From: an uncultured Porphyromonas sp.
GTDB lineage: Bacteria; Bacteroidota; Bacteroidia; Bacteroidales; Porphyromonadaceae
Direction: 5' to 3'
DNA length: 10,277 nucleotides
Assembly (NCBI RefSeq): GCF_934359325.1
Contig: NZ_CAKRLH010000050.1
Coordinates: 1 to 10,277 of the forward strand
Below are positions 8,104 to 10,277 of this stretch, piece by piece. Made by a program: the position numbers and the translations under genes. Each line of letters begins with the position of its first letter. The stretch's first letter is position 1. The notes below the pieces were generated by a model. That model was not told the DNA's origin, did not search any database, and saw nothing but the letters and a program-made list of their open reading frames with translations.

Positions 8104-8111
8104 CAAATATA
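8104..8111 (-). promoter_or_regulatory. Candidate second -7 element upstream of mtaB
   Basis: On the minus strand this reads TATATTTG, a full match to TAnnTTTG. It would start a transcript toward mtaB with a leader of about 155 nt that includes the inverted repeat at 7995-8021. No -33 element is clear at the expected distance, so a chance match is possible. Confidence 0.3.
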
Positions 8112-8178
8112 GCATCCCCGCCGGGAGGAGTTGTCTCGTAGAGTCTCTTCGTGTCTCTTCCTGACCAAAAATGCGTCT

Positions 8179-8190
8179 CCCCTTCGGGGG
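8179..8190. repeat. CCCC-TTCG-GGGG hairpin
   Basis: A 4-bp stem with a TTCG loop, one of the most stable tetraloops if transcribed on the + strand. It has no T-run and is not a terminator. It resembles the other short tetraloop hairpins of this spacer. Confidence 0.45.
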
Positions 8191-8256
8191 CTAAGCTCAT
8201 CCCTCCTGATAATCTGCATTTGGTGTAGAAATAGGAATACGAAACCCTCGCTATGA

Positions 8257-8355
8257 CACCCGAAGGGTGCTCGCTCCATAGGCATCGGTCATCCGCGAAG
8301 CGGTGACCGATGTACAGAAGCACACCCTAACCTCACGACCCCTTGCGGGTCGCCG
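8257..8355 (+). repeat. Three-hairpin repeat element, copy A
   Basis: Hairpin 1 is CACCC-GAA-GGGTG (8257-8269). The conserved block CTCCATAGGCATCGGTC follows at 8274-8290. Hairpin 2 is CATCGGTCA with TGACCGATG (8283-8312), with an inner CCGC-GAA-GCGG stem. The block GACCGATGTA is at 8305-8314. Hairpin 3 is CGACCC...GGGTCG within CGACCCCTTGCGGGTCGCCG (8336-8355). The same blocks in the same order occur inverted in copy B at 8622-8725. I do not know a named family for this element. Confidence 0.75.
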
Positions 8356-8369
8356 AGCAGACATCTCCT

Positions 8370-8412
8370 ATGCCGGCGACCCGCAAGGGAGCGGGCATCC
8401 CCGGCGACGGGG
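8370..8412. repeat. Partial copy of hairpin 3 and a neighbouring stem
   Basis: Positions 8374-8389 (CGGCGACCCGCAAGGG) are identical to 16 nt of copy B at 8622-8637 and contain a CCC-GCAA-GGG hairpin. An outer ATGCC/GGCAT pairing (8370-8374 with 8394-8398) encloses it. CCCC/GGGG (8399-8402 with 8409-8412) follows. This looks like a degraded extra copy of the hairpin 3 unit. Confidence 0.55.
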
Positions 8413-8447
8413 AGCATCGTACCGAGCTGGATAGAGTTCGGTGAATT

Positions 8448-8508
8448 CTAAACCCGGTATTAGTGATCACTAAACCCGGTAATAGTGATGACTAATACCG
8501 GGTTTAGT
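8448..8508. repeat. Array of a 22-nt CTAAACCCGGT unit: two direct copies and one inverted
   Basis: Unit 1 (8448-8469) and unit 2 (8470-8491) abut and differ at two of 22 positions. Unit 3 is inverted: 8492-8507 (CTAATACCGGGTTTAG) is the exact reverse complement of the first 16 nt of unit 1. Units 1 and 3 can form a perfect 16-bp stem with a 28-nt loop. Units 2 and 3 can form a competing 16-bp stem with one mismatch and a 6-nt loop. The unit 1-unit 2 junction is a perfect 14-bp palindrome, TTAGTGATCACTAA (8460-8473). No T-run follows, so it is not a terminator. Operator, protein-binding array or mobile-element relic are all possible. Confidence 0.8.
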
Positions 8509-8621
8509 TGAGGTCGCAGACCTGACGCCTCTGAGCTATACAGTAAGCTATCTGAAGCCCGTCAGAGAGGCTGATGCTTAGGTATGCGGATGGGTGGTCT
8601 TATCGCCCATCTCCGATGTGA

Positions 8622-8725
8622 CGGCGACCCGCAAGGGGTCGGGATACGAAATAAACTCTCATACATCGGTCTTCGCCACTTCGTGGCTCGACCGATGCCT
8701 ACGGAGTGGGCATCCTTGCGGATGC
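8622..8725 (-). repeat. Three-hairpin repeat element, copy B (inverted)
   Basis: Read on the minus strand it repeats copy A in order: hairpin 1 GCATCC-GCAA-GGATGC (8710-8725); block CTCCGTAGGCATCGGTC (8690-8706), one difference from A; inner stem GCCAC-GAA-GTGGC (8675-8687); block GACCGATGTA (8662-8671), identical to A; and CGACCCCTTGCGGGTCGCCG (8622-8641), identical to A over 20 nt. Spacings differ by only a few nucleotides, while the linkers are unrelated. So stems and blocks are kept and linkers are not. Confidence 0.75.
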
Positions 8726-8793
8726 GGTTACGCTGCCGATGGACGAGTCTCAAACGCGTCAGCCCTGACGGGGAGGGCGGCGGGAGATCGGGC

Positions 8794-8816
8794 TTGCAAA
8801 TAAATTCGTACCTTTG
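8794..8816 (+). promoter_or_regulatory. Promoter of the DUF1573 gene
   Basis: TACCTTTG at 8809-8816 matches the Bacteroidota -7 consensus TAnnTTTG and sits in the common ATTCGTACCTTTG context. A TTGC lies at 8794-8797, closer than the usual -33 spacing, and the stretch between is AT-rich. Transcription would begin near 8820, giving a leader of about 60 nt before the ATG at 8884. Confidence 0.8.
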
Positions 8817-8822
8817 TCTCTA

Positions 8823-8853
8823 TACGCAAGGTAACTGCGTAGTGGTAGTTACT
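8823..8853 (+). promoter_or_regulatory. Leader with two mutually exclusive hairpins
   Basis: TACGCA (8823-8828) pairs perfectly with TGCGTA (8836-8841). GTAACT (8831-8836) pairs perfectly with AGTTAC (8847-8852), with G-T wobbles at both ends. The two stems share position 8836 and interleave, so only one can form in a simple fold. The downstream AAGGA at 8868-8872 is 11 nt from the ATG, which is long for a ribosome site. Confidence 0.4.
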
Positions 8854-8883
8854 CTAAATCAGAATATAAGGATATACAATAAC

Positions 8884-9297
8884 ATGATGAAAAGAAGTAC
8901 ACTTTACCTGCTCTCTCTGCTCGTGGCAAGCCTCTTCGGAGTGACAGCCATGGCGCAGGAGCTGCAGCAAGACGACAGTAAGAAAGCTGCGATCGAGTTT
9001 GCCGAGTCGGAGCACGACTTCGGCACCATCAGCGAGGGCGACGGACCGGTGTCATTCGTCTTTACGTTCAAGAATGTCGGCAACGCTCCGCTCGTGCTCA
9101 CGCGAGTGATATCCAGCTGTGGCTGCACAACGCCCTCTTTCTCCAAGGATCCGATAGCCCCGGGCAAGGAGGGTAAGGTGACCGTCACCTATGACCCCGC
9201 CGGGCGGGTCTATCCCTTCGTGAAGACCATCTCCGTCTACAGTAACGGGAAGAAGGGTCCCGCCGTACTCACCATCCGTGGCGAGGTGATCAAGTAA
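8884..9297 (+). CDS. Secreted DUF1573 domain protein
   Basis: A 137-aa protein. Residues 1-24 are a Sec signal peptide: a basic MMKRS start, a leucine-rich core and an AMA cleavage site before QE. The rest is a single DUF1573 domain, an immunoglobulin-like ASH/HYDIN-type beta sandwich, with the family hallmarks HDFGTISEGD (44-53), FTFKNVGNAPLVLTRVISSC (60-79), the SSCGCTTP motif (77-84, cysteines 79 and 81) and a YDPAGR turn (103-108). Such proteins are common and abundant in Bacteroidota, exported, and without an established function. The frame is open back to 8584, but the start is put at 8884 because only that gives a signal peptide and it follows a good promoter. ATG at 8887 is an equal alternative. 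It is probably monocistronic, since a hairpin follows. Confidence 0.92.
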   Translation: MMKRSTLYLLSLLVASLFGVTAMAQELQQDDSKKAAIEFAESEHDFGTISEGDGPVSFVFTFKNVGNAPLVLTRVISSCGCTTPSFSKDPIAPGKEGKVTVTYDPAGRVYPFVKTISVYSNGKKGPAVLTIRGEVIK

Positions 9298-9320
9298 GAG
9301 ATATAACCGAACTAAATAAG

Positions 9321-9356
9321 TAAGGGGCTGCCCGTCAGACGACGAGCAGCCCCTTA
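9321..9356. terminator. Terminator hairpin shared by the convergent DUF1573 and CapD-type genes
   Basis: A perfect 11-bp stem, TAAGGGGCTGC (9321-9331) with its complement at 9346-9356, plus an inner 4-bp CGTC/GACG extension with a 4-nt loop. It lies 23 nt after the DUF1573 stop and 18 nt after the CapD-type stop. Flanking T-runs are weak on the + strand and better on the minus strand (CTTATTTAGT follows). It probably acts in both directions. Confidence 0.75.
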
Positions 9357-9374
9357 TGCTTGTTACAGTATGCC

Positions 9375-10277
9375 TTACCTGGAGCGGTGGAGCTCCTCAT
9401 CGATGTGCTGGTAGGGGGAGTTATTGGAGACGAACTCCGGGATCAGGACCTTGAGCTCCCGCACCGCCTCCTCAGTCCGGAAGCTACGAGCGGCGGCGAG
9501 GATCCGCTCCACCTGCTCACTGACCTCAGCGTAGTCGTTGGGTCGGATGTCAGCAATGCGGATCTTGTCGATGGAGGTGGGCTCTGTATTCTCCGTCGTG
9601 GCGAGCACCTCCTCGTAGAGTTTCTCGCCCGGTCGGAGTCCGGTATAGATGATCTTGATGTCCTTGTCAGGCTCAAATCCGGAGAGCCGGATCATCCGCC
9701 GAGCCAGCTCGTCGATCTTATGAGCCTGCCCCATATCGAAGACGAAGATCTGAGGACGCTCTGCCAGCGTACTCGCCTGGAGTACGAGACTGCATGCCTC
9801 GGGGATGCTCATGAAATAGCGGACTATCTCCTTGTGCGTCACCGTCACCGGTCCTCCGGAGGCGATCTGGCGGCGGAAGAGACCGATCACGGAGCCGTTG
9901 CTGCCGAGGACGTTGCCAAATCGGGTGGTGACAAAGATGGTCTTGCCCTCTGCCCGTCCCTCAGCGATCGCCTGACCGAGGCTCTGTATGTACATTTCAC
10001 AGGCACGCTTGCAGGCACCCATGACGTTGGTCGGGTTGACAGCCTTGTCCGTCGAGATCATCACCATCCGCTCTGCAGCATAGCGGACCGCCATATCGGC
10101 GACATTGCGCGTGCCGGAGAGATTGGCCATGATCGACTCGCAAGGATGCTCCTCCATAAGCGGTACATGCTTGTACGCCGCCGCGTGGAGGACGATGTCG
10201 GGACGGTAGCGATCGAAGACGATCTCCACCTTCTCCCTATTCCGCACATCACCGATCATCGGCACCAGGTCGAGGTC
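9375..10277 (-). CDS. CapD/WbpM-type nucleotide-sugar 4,6-dehydratase (C-terminal part)
   Basis: The frame is open to the window edge, so only the last 300 residues are seen. They form the second half of the catalytic Rossmann (Polysacc_synt_2) domain. Visible motifs are GDVRN (9-13), LHAAAYKHVPLMEEHP (30-45), MISTDKAVNPTNVMGACKR (73-91), TRFGNVLGSNGSVI and GLRPGEKLYEE. The active site is of the S-M-K type (S75, M86, K90), where methionine replaces the usual tyrosine, as known for WbpM, PglF and related enzymes. These act on UDP-GlcNAc in the first step towards bacillosamine, QuiNAc or FucNAc for capsule, O-antigen or glycoprotein glycans. Family members are about 600 aa with N-terminal membrane helices, which would lie beyond the window. 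A shorter soluble FlaA1/PseB type cannot be excluded, though those use a tyrosine. A cysteine stands where serine or threonine is more usual (MGACK). Confidence 0.9.
   Translation of the reverse strand, partial: DLDLVPMIGDVRNREKVEIVFDRYRPDIVLHAAAYKHVPLMEEHPCESIMANLSGTRNVADMAVRYAAERMVMISTDKAVNPTNVMGACKRACEMYIQSLGQAIAEGRAEGKTIFVTTRFGNVLGSNGSVIGLFRRQIASGGPVTVTHKEIVRYFMSIPEACSLVLQASTLAERPQIFVFDMGQAHKIDELARRMIRLSGFEPDKDIKIIYTGLRPGEKLYEEVLATTENTEPTSIDKIRIADIRPNDYAEVSEQVERILAAARSFRTEEAVRELKVLIPEFVSNNSPYQHIDEELHRSR

Larger units (their letters stand above)
7944..8883. other. 940-nt repeat-rich intergenic region between divergent mtaB and the DUF1573 gene
   Basis: No convincing protein gene, tRNA, rRNA or known riboswitch is visible. 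The region carries the mtaB promoter at one end and the DUF1573 promoter at the other. Between them is a dense set of short GC-rich stem-loops, several with GCAA, GAA or TTCG loops. They lie at 7995-8021, 8179-8190, 8257-8269, 8283-8312, 8336-8352, 8380-8389, 8399-8412, 8625-8641, 8664-8697, 8710-8725 and 8757-8770. A lower-GC block of CTAAACCCGGT units lies at 8448-8508. A further -7-like element, TATATTTG, reads on the minus strand at 8104-8111. The core CCCTTGCGG, found with or without its GGTCGCCG extension, occurs in four places (8081-8089, 8336-8355, 8374-8389 minus, 8622-8641 minus). Open frames across 7943-8323 have unnatural composition and follow the repeats. Confidence 0.75.

Noticed and set aside
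7943..8323. Overlapping minus-strand open frames of 126 and 109 codons (7943-8323 and 7956-8285)
   Set aside because: They run through the repeat-rich spacer and over the mtaB promoter. They have unnatural composition with no recognisable domain, and two frames are open at once, as expected from GC-rich repeats. Conservation of either frame in relatives would reverse this.
8448..8508. Intrinsic terminator
   Set aside because: The stem is strong but no T-run follows on either strand, and no gene ends nearby.
8257..8725. Complete insertion sequence
   Set aside because: There is no transposase frame between the inverted copies, and I could not identify a target-site duplication. A small non-autonomous element remains possible.
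8250..8730. CRISPR array
   Set aside because: The repeats are few, short, in both orientations and without regular unique spacers, and no cas genes are near.
8584..8883. In-frame upstream extension of the DUF1573 gene to 8584
   Set aside because: It would place 100 residues before an obvious signal peptide, start upstream of the promoter at 8809-8816, and be encoded by repeat copy B.

Overview
This window looks like a GC-rich member of the Bacteroidales (phylum Bacteroidota), most probably Porphyromonas or a close relative. The reasons are: an FtsI with a C-terminal PASTA domain followed by murE-mraY-murD; a long, Bacteroidota-type MraY (421 aa); promoters with the Bacteroidota -7 element TAnnTTTG; and almost no Shine-Dalgarno sequences. 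The genus is an inference from gene style. No species is claimed.

Layout. Positions 1-4664 (+) are a piece of the division and cell-wall (dcw) cluster: the 3' end of ftsI, then murE, mraY and murD, packed with gaps of 26, 3 and 6 nt. A strong intrinsic terminator follows murD. Instead of ftsW-murG-murC, the next genes converge on it from the other strand. Positions 4781-7943 (-) are a three-gene operon, read mtaB (tRNA t6A37 methylthiotransferase), a family 2 glycosyltransferase, then an unrecognised lipoprotein. Both junctions are ATGA overlaps, so translation is probably coupled. Positions 7944-8883 are a 940-nt spacer between two divergent promoters. I see no convincing gene in it, but it is full of short inverted repeats. 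Positions 8884-9297 (+) are a secreted DUF1573 protein with its own promoter. A hairpin shared by two convergent genes follows. Positions 9375-10277 (-) are the C-terminal half of a CapD/WbpM-type nucleotide-sugar dehydratase.

How the genes work together. FtsI, MurE, MraY and MurD serve peptidoglycan synthesis: MurD and MurE add D-Glu and meso-DAP, MraY makes lipid I, and FtsI cross-links septal wall. The glycosyltransferase and the CapD-type enzyme suggest surface polysaccharide or glycoprotein glycan synthesis, but they are in separate transcription units.

The most unusual part is the spacer at 7944-8883. It holds two inverted copies of a three-hairpin element (8257-8355 and 8622-8725). 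Two of the hairpins differ between copies by compensatory base changes, which suggests the fold is selected. Near the centre of symmetry lies an AT-richer array of a 22-nt unit beginning CTAAACCCGGT (two direct, one inverted). I know of no described family with this structure, and I could not search for one.
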